A DNA stretch of 64,000 bases from [Clostridium] polysaccharolyticum (GTDB lineage Bacteria > Bacillota > Clostridia > Lachnospirales > Lachnospiraceae), in NCBI RefSeq assembly GCF_900111595.1, contig NZ_FOHN01000007.1, positions 62,001 through 126,000 of the forward strand. The letters run 5' to 3'. This document shows, piece after piece, positions 27,825-36,615 of this stretch. Below the pieces are notes generated by a model that saw only the letters and a list, made by a program, of their open reading frames with translations, had not been told where the DNA came from and ran no database searches. The position numbers and the translations under genes were made by a program. How positions within the stretch are numbered: the first letter of the stretch is position 1; the number at the start of each line of letters is the position of its first letter.

Positions 27825-28468
27825 TCCGGACATTTGAGATTATCTTACATGGTTTTTTGCTGTCGATTGGATTAATTGTTCCTGTAGGGCCACAGAATTT
27901 ATTTATTCTACTCCATAGCATGACTCATGGTAAGAAGTTAGAAAATATGCTTATAGTTTGTTCGGCAACATTATCAGACTGTATGTTAATTCTGCTCGGT
28001 ATTGGTGGTTTGTCTTATTTTGTAGGGGAAAATGGTATAGTAACTGCAATTTTGTATGGTATTTCTACCGTGTTTTTAGTTTGTTGTGGATGGAATTTAT
28101 GGTTTCGTGATGTTAGCCATGTTATGAATGCGAAAGAAAAGACAGAGATAAGTTTGCGAAAACGTTGTATTTTTGTGTTCCTTATATCATTATTTAATCC
28201 ACAGGCAATTTTTGATACTGTAATGGTAATAGGAGTTACATCATTGTCCTATAAACTATATGGTGAAAAAGTGCTATTTACATTAGTATGTATGTTGACA
28301 TCTTTATTTTTCTTTTCAATGCTTGTCATTATTGGGAAAATAATTAATAAGAATTTAACCGCAGATAAATATAAAATTATTGACAGATTTTCTGCAGTCT
28401 TGATGTGGGGATTTGGAATTAATACTTTAGTCAAATGCATGAATAATATTTTAGCTTTGCTAGGGTAG
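27818..28468 (+). CDS. LysE/ArgO-family exporter with apparent AUU start
   Basis: About 216 residues with six hydrophobic segments, the LysE signature LIVPVGPQNLF and the mid-protein FNPQA motif. The family exports amino acids and related small molecules. The first conventional start (TTG 27857) would cut into helix 1. The frame continues upstream as T-F-E-I-I-L-H-G-F-L-L-S-I-G, which fits the family N-terminus, and a GGAG (27806-27809) lies 8 nt before ATT 27818. That ATT overlaps the stop of the upstream radical SAM gene, suggesting coupling. It may export the product or a precursor of the cluster. Confidence 0.7.
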   Translation: MLIRTFEIILHGFLLSIGLIVPVGPQNLFILLHSMTHGKKLENMLIVCSATLSDCMLILLGIGGLSYFVGENGIVTAILYGISTVFLVCCGWNLWFRDVSHVMNAKEKTEISLRKRCIFVFLISLFNPQAIFDTVMVIGVTSLSYKLYGEKVLFTLVCMLTSLFFFSMLVIIGKIINKNLTADKYKIIDRFSAVLMWGFGINTLVKCMNNILALLG

Positions 28469-28500
28469 TATTACATAGTTTTATAAAGGATGGGCATACA

Positions 28501-30264
28501 ATGAAATATAGTATAATAGATGCTTTTGAACAAAATGTTAGAAATATAGGGAATAGAGAGGCAATTGTATATTGTGAAAAAAGAATTACATATGGACAGC
28601 TAGATAAGATGGTAAATGATATAGCAGCAAGGCTTTTAAGGCGTAATGCTAAAAAGGGGGATTTTATTGGTGTTTATCTTGAAAAATCACCAGATCTTAT
28701 TGCTGCTGCATTGGCGATACTCAAGATAGGGGCTGTATATGTTCCAATAGCACATGAATATCCGAAAGAAAGGTTAGAGTATATTATTCATGATGCAGGA
28801 TTATCGTGTATTCTTATTGACGAAAAAGATAATGATTATCAATGCGAAAAAGAATTAATTACAGTAAATAATAAGGAATACTCTGAAGACGTAAAATTGC
28901 CAAGAGTGGAGCAATGTAAGATTAGCAAGGATGATTTGGCTTATGTGATATATACTTCAGGTACAACAGGAACTCCAAAAGGAGTGATGATACATCATGA
29001 AGGCTTTGCTAATCGAATTAAATGGCAAATGGATTATTTTGATGTGCAATATGAAGACAAGGTACTGATGAAAGCACCAATTGGATTTGATATTTCGCTT
29101 TGGGAGATGTTTCTGCCTATATATTCTGGAGCAACATGTGTTATTGCAAAGGAAAATGGTTATAAAGATATTTCCTATCTAATCAGTCTTATTGAAAGTG
29201 AGAAAATCACAATTGCTCAATTTGTACCATCAATCTTAAGATTTATAATTGAAATTTCTAAAGAACCTAACTGTTCTTTAAAGAATTTTTTGAAAAAGTT
29301 AGTAAGTAGCGGAGAGGAATTAAATAAGGAATTAGTACAGGAGTGTCTACAGGTACTGCCTAAGACAAATTTGTATAATTTTTATGGACCTACTGAAACA
29401 TCTATATGTGTTTCTGCATGCTTGCTAAATGAAATAAAAGATTTCACTTATATTCCATTGGGAGATGCGATCCGTAATATGAACTTGTTTCTTCTTGATG
29501 AGGACATGCAGAAAATTACAGAAGATGGGGTAAAAGGAGAAATATACATTACTGGAATAGGGGTAGGTAAGGGATATATAAATAAGCCTGAGCAGACCCG
29601 TAAAGCTTTTTTACCAAGTATAGAAGATAAGAATAAAAAAATGTACAAAACAGGAGACATCGGATTCTATTACAAGGGTAATATTATTTATGTTGGCAGA
29701 AATGATCAGACAATTAAGCTGCAAGGAAACCGTATCGATCTAGGCGAGATTGAAGCAAAAATATATGAGCAGTCTTTTGTAGAGCAGACTGTTGTAAAAT
29801 GCATTCAAAAAGATAATGGTGCGAAAGTACTTGTCGCATTTCTAAAGCTGAATAGTGATGACAAAGAAAAATATGTTCAAGAAATAAAAACTTCGCTAAA
29901 GAGAACCTTGCCTAAATATATGATACCCCAGTTTTTCGTAACAGATTGTAGTTTTGAACTTACTGCAAATGGAAAGATAGATAAGACAAAACTAACGATG
30001 CAATTTGATGATGCAAGTCTCGCTGATGACAGACAGCAGTTTGAGACAAAAGAAATAATTCGACAGGCGTTCAGTAACGTAAGTCATTTGAGTATGTCAG
30101 ATGAAGATGATTTCTTCGAGATGGGTGGTTCATCATTAGAAGCAATTCAGATTCTAATGATTATCAATCGTGAAATTCAGCTGAATCTACCATTTGGCGA
30201 TGTTGTAGACGACTTCTCAATTAAGGGGATTGCTAGTATTATTGGTAGTCGAAAGGTTCCATAA
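28501..30264 (+). CDS. NRPS-type adenylation-carrier (A-PCP) didomain
   Basis: 587 residues. Adenylation domain about 1-500: A3 core YTSGTTGTPKG, A4 FDISLWEM, A5 NFYGPTET, A7 YKTGD, A8 GRNDQTIKLQGNRIDLGEIE and A10 NGKID. The carrier domain (about 510-585) has the phosphopantetheine Ser at about 545 in EMGGSSLEA. By hand alignment to GrsA the pocket residues are D-I-W-Q-V-S-F-I-C-K. The Asp at position 235 points to an alpha-amino acid, but I do not recognise the code. No condensation or thioesterase domain is attached. It loads its own carrier and hands the acyl unit to a separate enzyme. Confidence 0.92.
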   Translation: MKYSIIDAFEQNVRNIGNREAIVYCEKRITYGQLDKMVNDIAARLLRRNAKKGDFIGVYLEKSPDLIAAALAILKIGAVYVPIAHEYPKERLEYIIHDAGLSCILIDEKDNDYQCEKELITVNNKEYSEDVKLPRVEQCKISKDDLAYVIYTSGTTGTPKGVMIHHEGFANRIKWQMDYFDVQYEDKVLMKAPIGFDISLWEMFLPIYSGATCVIAKENGYKDISYLISLIESEKITIAQFVPSILRFIIEISKEPNCSLKNFLKKLVSSGEELNKELVQECLQVLPKTNLYNFYGPTETSICVSACLLNEIKDFTYIPLGDAIRNMNLFLLDEDMQKITEDGVKGEIYITGIGVGKGYINKPEQTRKAFLPSIEDKNKKMYKTGDIGFYYKGNIIYVGRNDQTIKLQGNRIDLGEIEAKIYEQSFVEQTVVKCIQKDNGAKVLVAFLKLNSDDKEKYVQEIKTSLKRTLPKYMIPQFFVTDCSFELTANGKIDKTKLTMQFDDASLADDRQQFETKEIIRQAFSNVSHLSMSDEDDFFEMGGSSLEAIQILMIINREIQLNLPFGDVVDDFSIKGIASIIGSRKVP

Positions 30265-30340
30265 TTTTGCACGAATGCATGAATCTAATGCAAATGATAG
30301 CGATGTAAGAGTTCCTATAAATAAGGGAGGATGTACATCA

Positions 30341-31753
30341 TTGATAAATTTAGAGTTAGAAGTTTATGAGAGAGATTCTGCTATCCAGGAAGTTGGAGAG
30401 CATTTTCAAAAAGAACTGATTTACTATCTGGCAAATAAGAGTGATCCACTCAAGTTTTTTATTACATTTGTTGTGGTAGACTTTAGAAATGACAAGATGA
30501 TTTATATCAATTCTAATACGGAGAAAAACCAGAAAATAATGAATCAGCAGGAAGATTTAGAAAGGTACAGATTAACAAAATGTCCACACAGTACAGTTCT
30601 TTCGATTCCAGAGAGGAGTTTCTTAACCTTTAATGAAGACGAAAAGTTTTTTACATATGTAGATTATGTGGATAAGAAAATGACTGTGTATAAGATGGAG
30701 GATCTAGTGCAGCTGGAAAACGCCTGTTTTGAAAAAATAAGTCATACCTTTTATAAAGATTATTATGATGAGAAGTATTTTTTCCTTTCGGTAGTAGACA
30801 GTAAGAACTGCTTGCACATTTATCGTATTTCTATTGATTTAAGTGAAATTGAAGAAGTCGATTCCTTCGAGGGAAAGCCGATACCACCTCATGTTTTAAA
30901 GAATTATAAAAACTTCTTTTTTTTAAGTGATGAATTTCGTTACTCACATTTTAAATTGGCGAAAAAAGATAAAGTAGTCACGCAAGATGAGTTAAGCCGA
31001 ATGTATTTTAAATTATCATTGCAGTTAGGTATGAAGTATAAGGAACTATCCTTTAGCCAGGAACGACATATGTTATACCAGAAAATGCGTGAAAAATTTG
31101 ATGTAAAGTGCATTAATGGCAGGATTTTAATGATTAATAGAGATACAAAAGAGCAGAAATATTATAATACAACAGGAGGAAGTCCGGCACATTTTGAAGT
31201 TTATGACCAGGGTGACGAAGAATTTGTATATACTTCGGCACACAACTTCTTTGGGGTAAAGGATGGAGTTATATATTTTGAACCAGCAGTTATTGATAAA
31301 TACAGAATAGAGAATAATGGTTTGACCCATGTTGGAGCATTTAGCCATGAAATGGGATACCGCTATACCTCGCATAAGTTGTTTTCTGTAAATGGGAAAA
31401 CTTATCTTTGTACATTTGGTCAGCCAAACCGCCTGATGTTTGTAGATGCAGATAATATGGAGTTGTTCTACTACGATGATATAGGCGAGAGTTTGCTGGA
31501 TGGCCAGGAGGATTTAAGTTTGTTTATTAATTCATTAACCAGTGAACATGATATTGTGTCCATCGAAGTATCACAGGATAGTAAAATCATTGTTTTCACA
31601 GATATGAACTATTTATATTTCTATGATTTTCTAAATAGAAAAATTGTCAGGAAAATAACACATGGTTTTGAACTAGATGGCAAACAGCTCTTTACAGATG
31701 ATATTACTATTCGAACGACTCATATGGATTTCATGAGTTATCAAGGTGAGTGA
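30341..31753 (+). CDS. Unknown beta-rich, possibly propeller-like protein
   Basis: 470 residues from TTG 30341, which has AGGGAGG 10 nt upstream and removes an overlap with the previous gene; the longest frame would start at 30230 inside it. No family recognised. From about residue 100 the chain is a series of short strands with aromatic residues and recurring patterns such as KFFTYVDYVDKKMTVYK, KYFFLSVVDSKNCLHIYRI, TYLCTFGQPNRLMFVDAD and SKIIVFTDMNYLYFYD. That resembles blades of a beta-propeller. There is no signal peptide, no Cys-rich motif and no obvious catalytic signature. Its place between the A-PCP gene and the chorismatase suggests a pathway-specific enzyme or scaffold. Confidence 0.55.
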   Translation: MINLELEVYERDSAIQEVGEHFQKELIYYLANKSDPLKFFITFVVVDFRNDKMIYINSNTEKNQKIMNQQEDLERYRLTKCPHSTVLSIPERSFLTFNEDEKFFTYVDYVDKKMTVYKMEDLVQLENACFEKISHTFYKDYYDEKYFFLSVVDSKNCLHIYRISIDLSEIEEVDSFEGKPIPPHVLKNYKNFFFLSDEFRYSHFKLAKKDKVVTQDELSRMYFKLSLQLGMKYKELSFSQERHMLYQKMREKFDVKCINGRILMINRDTKEQKYYNTTGGSPAHFEVYDQGDEEFVYTSAHNFFGVKDGVIYFEPAVIDKYRIENNGLTHVGAFSHEMGYRYTSHKLFSVNGKTYLCTFGQPNRLMFVDADNMELFYYDDIGESLLDGQEDLSLFINSLTSEHDIVSIEVSQDSKIIVFTDMNYLYFYDFLNRKIVRKITHGFELDGKQLFTDDITIRTTHMDFMSYQGE

Positions 31754-31779
31754 TAGGTTATGTGATGTGGAGGTAAATG

Positions 31780-32946
31780 ATGAAAAATCAGATGTTTATC
31801 AATAAAGATATAAAAATATACATTGACCACAAAGAGGACAAAATGGTTCATATTATTATACGAAACCAGAAATCATCAAAAAGTGTTTCGGAGTTAGCGG
31901 AAATGATGTATCAAGAAGTACGGAACATCATTAGCAGGCAGGAACTTGTAATTTTTCATGAGAGAGTTTTTGCTAGTAATGCCTGTTATGAAGAAATCGA
32001 AAAAGCCCGTAGCAGTATTTTAGGCTTGAATATGGACGATGCTTGCTTTAGCTGCTTAGATGGTTCGCCGCAATGGGGACAGGGCATATCCGGAATCAAT
32101 ATTTGTGCTGTCAAGAAAAGTGCGGGAACTATGAAAGATGTGATTGTAAATGAAAAAGTCCGTGGTCATATCTGGGAGACATCTGCTGCAGATTACTTTA
32201 TACTTCATTCTGCACATGGGAAAGCTTCAGATGGATACTTCGATCAAGCTTACCAGATGTTTGGAGAGTCTATAGAAGTCCTTGAGAAATATGGATTCTG
32301 TCTGAAACAGGTAATTCGTACATGGATTTATCTAGATAAGATATTAACGCAGTATGATGAGTTTAATAAGGCTAGAACAAAAGTTTTTTTAGAACAGCAT
32401 TTATGGGATGAAGCAAGTCAAGATGAGGCAGAAGATATATATATGCCAGCAAGTACTGGAATCGGGTGTGGTAATCCATATGGATATGCAGGCGTAACAG
32501 ATGTATTAGCAATTAAAGTGAAAAACGGAGAACAAGTAACAATACAGTGTGAGACTGGTGATAAGCAGCGTTCTGCTTATCGATATGGTTCTGCATTTTC
32601 ACGTGCGATGCTTGTGAAAAACGAAGATGAGGAATTTGTATATCTGTCAGGTACAGCTTCAATTGATGAATCTGGTGCGACGGTTTATTTAGATGATATT
32701 AAGGCACAGATTGAGAAGACAAATCAGGTTATTATGGCAATTCTTGAAAAATATGATATGGATATGGATTCATTATGTGAAGGAACCGTATTTATTAAGA
32801 AACCAGAATTTATAGAAGAGTATAACCAGTTTATTGAAAAAATGAAATATGATCTTCCAGTCAATGTGACAGTAACCGATGTCTGCAGAGATAATCTCCT
32901 ATTTGAGATGGATGCGACATTTAGAAAGAAGCGAACGAAAGCTTGA
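31780..32946 (+). CDS. Chorismatase (FkbO/Hyg5-like), probable 3-hydroxybenzoate synthase
   Basis: 388 residues; ATG 31780 has better spacing from GGAGG (6 nt) than ATG 31777. The C-terminal RidA-like fold has the chorismatase signatures IRTWIYLDKIL.QYDEFN, PASTGIGCGNPYG, YRYGSAFSRAM, YLSGTASIDE and DVCRDNLLFEMDATF. These enzymes hydrolyse chorismate: FkbO-type give dihydroxycyclohexadiene carboxylate, Hyg5-type give 3-hydroxybenzoate. The Cys seven residues before the conserved Glu (C-R-D-N-L-L-F-E) has the spacing I recall for Hyg5 Cys327/Glu334, so 3-hydroxybenzoate is the more likely product. It would supply the aromatic building block of the cluster. Confidence 0.85.
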   Translation: MKNQMFINKDIKIYIDHKEDKMVHIIIRNQKSSKSVSELAEMMYQEVRNIISRQELVIFHERVFASNACYEEIEKARSSILGLNMDDACFSCLDGSPQWGQGISGINICAVKKSAGTMKDVIVNEKVRGHIWETSAADYFILHSAHGKASDGYFDQAYQMFGESIEVLEKYGFCLKQVIRTWIYLDKILTQYDEFNKARTKVFLEQHLWDEASQDEAEDIYMPASTGIGCGNPYGYAGVTDVLAIKVKNGEQVTIQCETGDKQRSAYRYGSAFSRAMLVKNEDEEFVYLSGTASIDESGATVYLDDIKAQIEKTNQVIMAILEKYDMDMDSLCEGTVFIKKPEFIEEYNQFIEKMKYDLPVNVTVTDVCRDNLLFEMDATFRKKRTKA

Positions 32947-32978
32947 TGAAAATAAGCAGAATGTAAGAGGAGAATATA

Positions 32979-33773
32979 ATGAAATTAAAAAAGTGTGTTA
33001 AGATTTTTTGTCTATTTTTCAAGTACTCATTTATGAACGCAGTTGAGTATAAGGCAAATTTTATTTTAGGTGGGTTATTTGAATTCTTATGGGTAATTAT
33101 GAATGTGCTCTTTTTTGGAATTATATATTCAAATACCTCCACCATTTCCGGATGGACGCAGAATGATGCCATGTTACTCGTTTTTGTATGTGGATTCATA
33201 GATGCGGTACATTCCTGCTTTAGTGCAAGTGGATTCATATCAATTCCAGATCTGATTCGGACAGGTGACTTGGATTTTATATTTTTAAAGCCTATAAATA
33301 AACGATTCTACATGACATTTCGTTTAACTAATGTAGGCGAACTGTTTAATATCCTATTTAACTTATCCATGATTATTTTTTATCTTGTTAGGATTGGAAT
33401 TGCCAACGAACCGATTAGAGTTGTATTCTTTTTTGTAGCAGTAGGAATAGGTTTGCTTATTGTTAATTCATTTTACTTCATTTTATCCATGCTGGCATTT
33501 TGGGTAATTAATGTTAATTCAATTATTGGCTATTCACAGGAGCTGTTTACAATTGGTAATAAGCCGATTACGATATATCCAAAGGCAGTGCAAAAGATAT
33601 TTACTTTTATTATACCATTAGGTATTGCGTTTAGCTATCCTGTATTGTTTTATGCGGGGAAATATACGGCAATTAGGCTCATTATTGCTCTGATTATTGC
33701 ATTTTTGTTTTTTGGAGTTTCACATATTTTATACAGAAGAGGATTAAAAAGATATTCAAGTGCTAGTAGCTAA
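32979..33773 (+). CDS. ABC-2-type exporter permease A
   Basis: 264 residues with about six membrane segments and no ATPase motif. Features such as ANFILGGLFEFLWVIM at the first helix and IRTGDLDFIFLKPINKRFY in the cytoplasmic loop are typical of the ABC2_membrane_6 group. AGGAG precedes its ATG. It is followed by its ATPase and a second permease of the same group. Together they form a heteromeric exporter that probably removes the final product. Confidence 0.85.
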   Translation: MKLKKCVKIFCLFFKYSFMNAVEYKANFILGGLFEFLWVIMNVLFFGIIYSNTSTISGWTQNDAMLLVFVCGFIDAVHSCFSASGFISIPDLIRTGDLDFIFLKPINKRFYMTFRLTNVGELFNILFNLSMIIFYLVRIGIANEPIRVVFFFVAVGIGLLIVNSFYFILSMLAFWVINVNSIIGYSQELFTIGNKPITIYPKAVQKIFTFIIPLGIAFSYPVLFYAGKYTAIRLIIALIIAFLFFGVSHILYRRGLKRYSSASS

Positions 33774-33795
33774 AAGATGGAAAAGGAGAAGTGAA

Positions 33796-34779
33796 ATGGA
33801 AATTATACATGTGAAGGACTTGTCAAAAACATACGACTTTTATAAAAAAGAGGAGGGAGTTAGAGGCTCATTAAAGAATCTGATGCATAAGACAATATTA
33901 CATAAAGATGCCGTAAAGCATATTAATTTTACAATAAATAAAGGTGATATGGTTGGATTTATTGGACTTAACGGTGCTGGAAAAACGACTACGTTAAAAA
34001 TGCTATCAGGAATTCTTAAGCCAACCAGTGGAGAAATAAATATATTAGGATTTTATCCTTTTGAAAAACAATATGCATTCTTAAAAAAAATCGGAATTGT
34101 AATGGGAAATAAAACACAGCTCTGGTGGGATATACCTGCAATTGATTCTTTTGCTTTAAACAAAGAATTATTTGAAGTTCCAGATGCCCAATATAAGGAG
34201 ACATTGCATGAACTAGTTGAGATGATGAATGTAGAGCATTTGCTGCATACACAGGTAAGACGTTTATCTTTAGGGGAAAGAATGAAGATGGAACTGATTT
34301 TGTCCTTAATTCATTCACCTGAGGTCATTTTCCTAGATGAGCCCACTATTGGTCTTGACGTAGTATCCCAATATAATATTCGAGAGGTATTAAAGAAATA
34401 CAATGAACGACACAATACCACAGTAATTCTTACAAGCCATAATCTGGATGATATCGAAACAGTATGTCAAAGGCTTATGCTTATTAACCAAGGGGAGTTA
34501 GTATTTAATGGTTCATTAGATAATTTCATTGAAAAGCAGTCTTTATATAAGATTGTAAGAGTGAAATGCAAGAAAGATAAACAGGCAATAAAAGAGCGGA
34601 TTAAAGAGTATTCTGCTGAAATTATTGATGAAACACATGATGAAATTAAAATTCAAGTGGAAAAGGATGTTTCACTGAAATTGTCAAGTACGTTAATGAA
34701 TGATTATATAGAACAAATTCGAGACATAAGCATTGAAAGTACAGATATGCAAGAGCTTGTTCGCAAATTTTATTCCTAG
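33796..34779 (+). CDS. ABC exporter ATP-binding protein
   Basis: 327 residues from ATG 33796 (AAGGAG 7 nt upstream), not the ATG-less extension that overlaps the permease. Walker A is GLNGAGKT (about 55-62), signature LSLGERMKMEL, Walker B VIFLDEP, H-loop LTSHNLDD. The N-terminal extension before the P-loop and the C-terminal 80-residue domain after FIEKQS resemble DrrA-type drug and polysaccharide exporters. It sits between its two permeases. Confidence 0.93.
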   Translation: MEIIHVKDLSKTYDFYKKEEGVRGSLKNLMHKTILHKDAVKHINFTINKGDMVGFIGLNGAGKTTTLKMLSGILKPTSGEINILGFYPFEKQYAFLKKIGIVMGNKTQLWWDIPAIDSFALNKELFEVPDAQYKETLHELVEMMNVEHLLHTQVRRLSLGERMKMELILSLIHSPEVIFLDEPTIGLDVVSQYNIREVLKKYNERHNTTVILTSHNLDDIETVCQRLMLINQGELVFNGSLDNFIEKQSLYKIVRVKCKKDKQAIKERIKEYSAEIIDETHDEIKIQVEKDVSLKLSSTLMNDYIEQIRDISIESTDMQELVRKFYS

Positions 34780-34793
34780 ATTGGAGATTGAGT

Positions 34794-35591
34794 ATGTTTC
34801 GTAAATATAGAAAGATTATGACCGTAAGTCTGCAGAATTTTATGGAGTATAAGTTTCATTTTATTACTTCAATTATATGTTCTTTTATTCCATTTGGGGT
34901 TAATTCATTAATCTGGCTGGCAATTGGAAATTATTCAAAAGCGGGATATGGATATTCAATCCGTGAAATGATTTCTTATTATTTTATTATCATGATTGTA
35001 ACAACCATTATTAAGTGTGAAATTACCTGGCAGATATGCGATGAAATTAAAAATGGCGGTCTTAGTAAATATTTAATGAAGCCATGTTCCTATTTAAGCT
35101 ATCATTTCTTCTGCGACTTGCCTAAGAGACTGGCATTTATTGTGTGTGGATTTTTCCCAGTACTAGTTCTTTATTTATGTATTCAAGACTGGTTAGCAAT
35201 TTCATTATCTGTGCAGACAGCAGTACTTTTTGTATTGAGCATGTTTATTGGATACGTAATTAACTTTTTTATTTATTATATTTTAGGAATTCTATCATTT
35301 TATTTCTCAGAAGTAAACGGTATTGTAGGAGCTTATACAGTTGTTGTTAGTATTTTATCAGGTAAGGTATTTTCTTTATCATTACTTCCAAGAGGTATAA
35401 GAGAGCTGCTGATGGTGACACCTTTTCAGTATGTTGGATATGTTCCAGTAACAGTTATGCAGAACAGGTATTCTAATACGGAACAGTTACAGGTGTTAGG
35501 AATAGGAATTGCTTGGATATTGGTGTTATATGGAATCAGTAAGTTAATCTGGCATAATGGCCTGAATAAGTACTCAGCTTATGGTGGTTGA
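34794..35591 (+). CDS. ABC-2-type exporter permease B
   Basis: 265 residues from ATG 34794 with GGAG 7 nt upstream. Six hydrophobic segments. The loop motif EIKNGGLSKYLMKPCSYL is the counterpart of the RTGDLDFIFLKP loop in permease A, marking the two as related half-transporters. The stop overlaps the long frame of the next gene but not its preferred start. Confidence 0.85.
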   Translation: MFRKYRKIMTVSLQNFMEYKFHFITSIICSFIPFGVNSLIWLAIGNYSKAGYGYSIREMISYYFIIMIVTTIIKCEITWQICDEIKNGGLSKYLMKPCSYLSYHFFCDLPKRLAFIVCGFFPVLVLYLCIQDWLAISLSVQTAVLFVLSMFIGYVINFFIYYILGILSFYFSEVNGIVGAYTVVVSILSGKVFSLSLLPRGIRELLMVTPFQYVGYVPVTVMQNRYSNTEQLQVLGIGIAWILVLYGISKLIWHNGLNKYSAYGG

Positions 35592-35610
35592 TCCATATGA
35601 GGAGGGCGAT

Positions 35611-36558
35611 ATGGAAGCATATATATCAGACATTGAATTTGCGGTTGGAGATCGTCGGGAACTAGAAGACTTAGCAGAACATATTCCTGAGAAAAGAATA
35701 TCTCTATTTCGTAAATTTGGCTTAAAGTATTATTATGAGTATAGCGGATCAGTTTATGATATCGCATTAGAAGCAGCTAAGAAAACAGTAAAAGGAAATG
35801 AGAAAGACATTGGAACGTTAGTATTTTCAACAGGAAGTTTTCATAGTCCGCCATCACCGTATAATCGAGTAGATGGTATTAAAGATTTAAATCAGCTGCT
35901 AAAAGGATTAGGGATAGATGCTTATCCATATGGAGTCTATCTTTCCGATTGTGCTAATATTATTAGTGCAATCCGAATTGGAAAAAATTTTTTAATGGAA
36001 GAGCAGTTTGAAAACAGTCTTAGACAAAAGAACAACCATGTATGTATTATAACTTCAGATGTTACAGGAGTGGACGAAAGCAGAATAGTTCCTCCTGGTA
36101 CATCAATTAAAAGTGATAGTGCATCAAGCTGCATTATCTCTTCCAAACCAAGAAAAAATAGTTTTAAGATTGGAGATATACACCAGTATCATAATAAAGA
36201 GATGCTGGGAAATACTGCACTATCCTATGAGGATTATATTATACAGGTTAGTAAATGTATTGATTTTATACGAAAGAAAAATCTAGATGAGAAAAATCAA
36301 ACATTTCAACATATTCTAACAAATAATTACAGCAATAGTTACATCAAAACGTTTTCGTTATCGTTACTTGCTAATGAGGACATCTTTTATAAAGAGCAAA
36401 TTCCAAATTTTGCTCATTGCTTTTCAAGTGATCTACTAATTAATCTCAATCAATTATGCATAACCAGACAACTTAATCATGGCGATTGTATTTTAGCTAT
36501 TGCATCTGGACCTAGTTCAATAAGTTCAATATGCCTGGAATACATAGAGCAAATTTAG
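35611..36558 (+). CDS. Ketosynthase III-like (thiolase-fold) enzyme
   Basis: 315 residues from ATG 35611, preceded by GAGGAGGG. The thiolase-fold halves are recognisable: KDIGTLVFSTGSF.SPPSPYNRV.GIKDLNQLL, then the candidate nucleophile Cys in YLSDCANIISAIRIG, and a C-terminal GDCILAIASGPSS. In FabH the remaining catalytic residues are His (in PHQAN) and Asn (in GNT). Here the first region reads LTNNYSNSYI and the second NFAHCFSSD, so His and Asn seem exchanged or displaced. That suggests acyl transfer (as in CerJ-like KAS III relatives) rather than decarboxylative condensation. Its role may be to move an acyl unit on or off a carrier protein. Confidence 0.7.
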   Translation: MEAYISDIEFAVGDRRELEDLAEHIPEKRISLFRKFGLKYYYEYSGSVYDIALEAAKKTVKGNEKDIGTLVFSTGSFHSPPSPYNRVDGIKDLNQLLKGLGIDAYPYGVYLSDCANIISAIRIGKNFLMEEQFENSLRQKNNHVCIITSDVTGVDESRIVPPGTSIKSDSASSCIISSKPRKNSFKIGDIHQYHNKEMLGNTALSYEDYIIQVSKCIDFIRKKNLDEKNQTFQHILTNNYSNSYIKTFSLSLLANEDIFYKEQIPNFAHCFSSDLLINLNQLCITRQLNHGDCILAIASGPSSISSICLEYIEQI

Positions 36559-36615
36559 AAGCATATATGTTGTATATGGTTATTAAAGTACAGTTTTTTA
36601 GAAGGAGTAGTTAAA

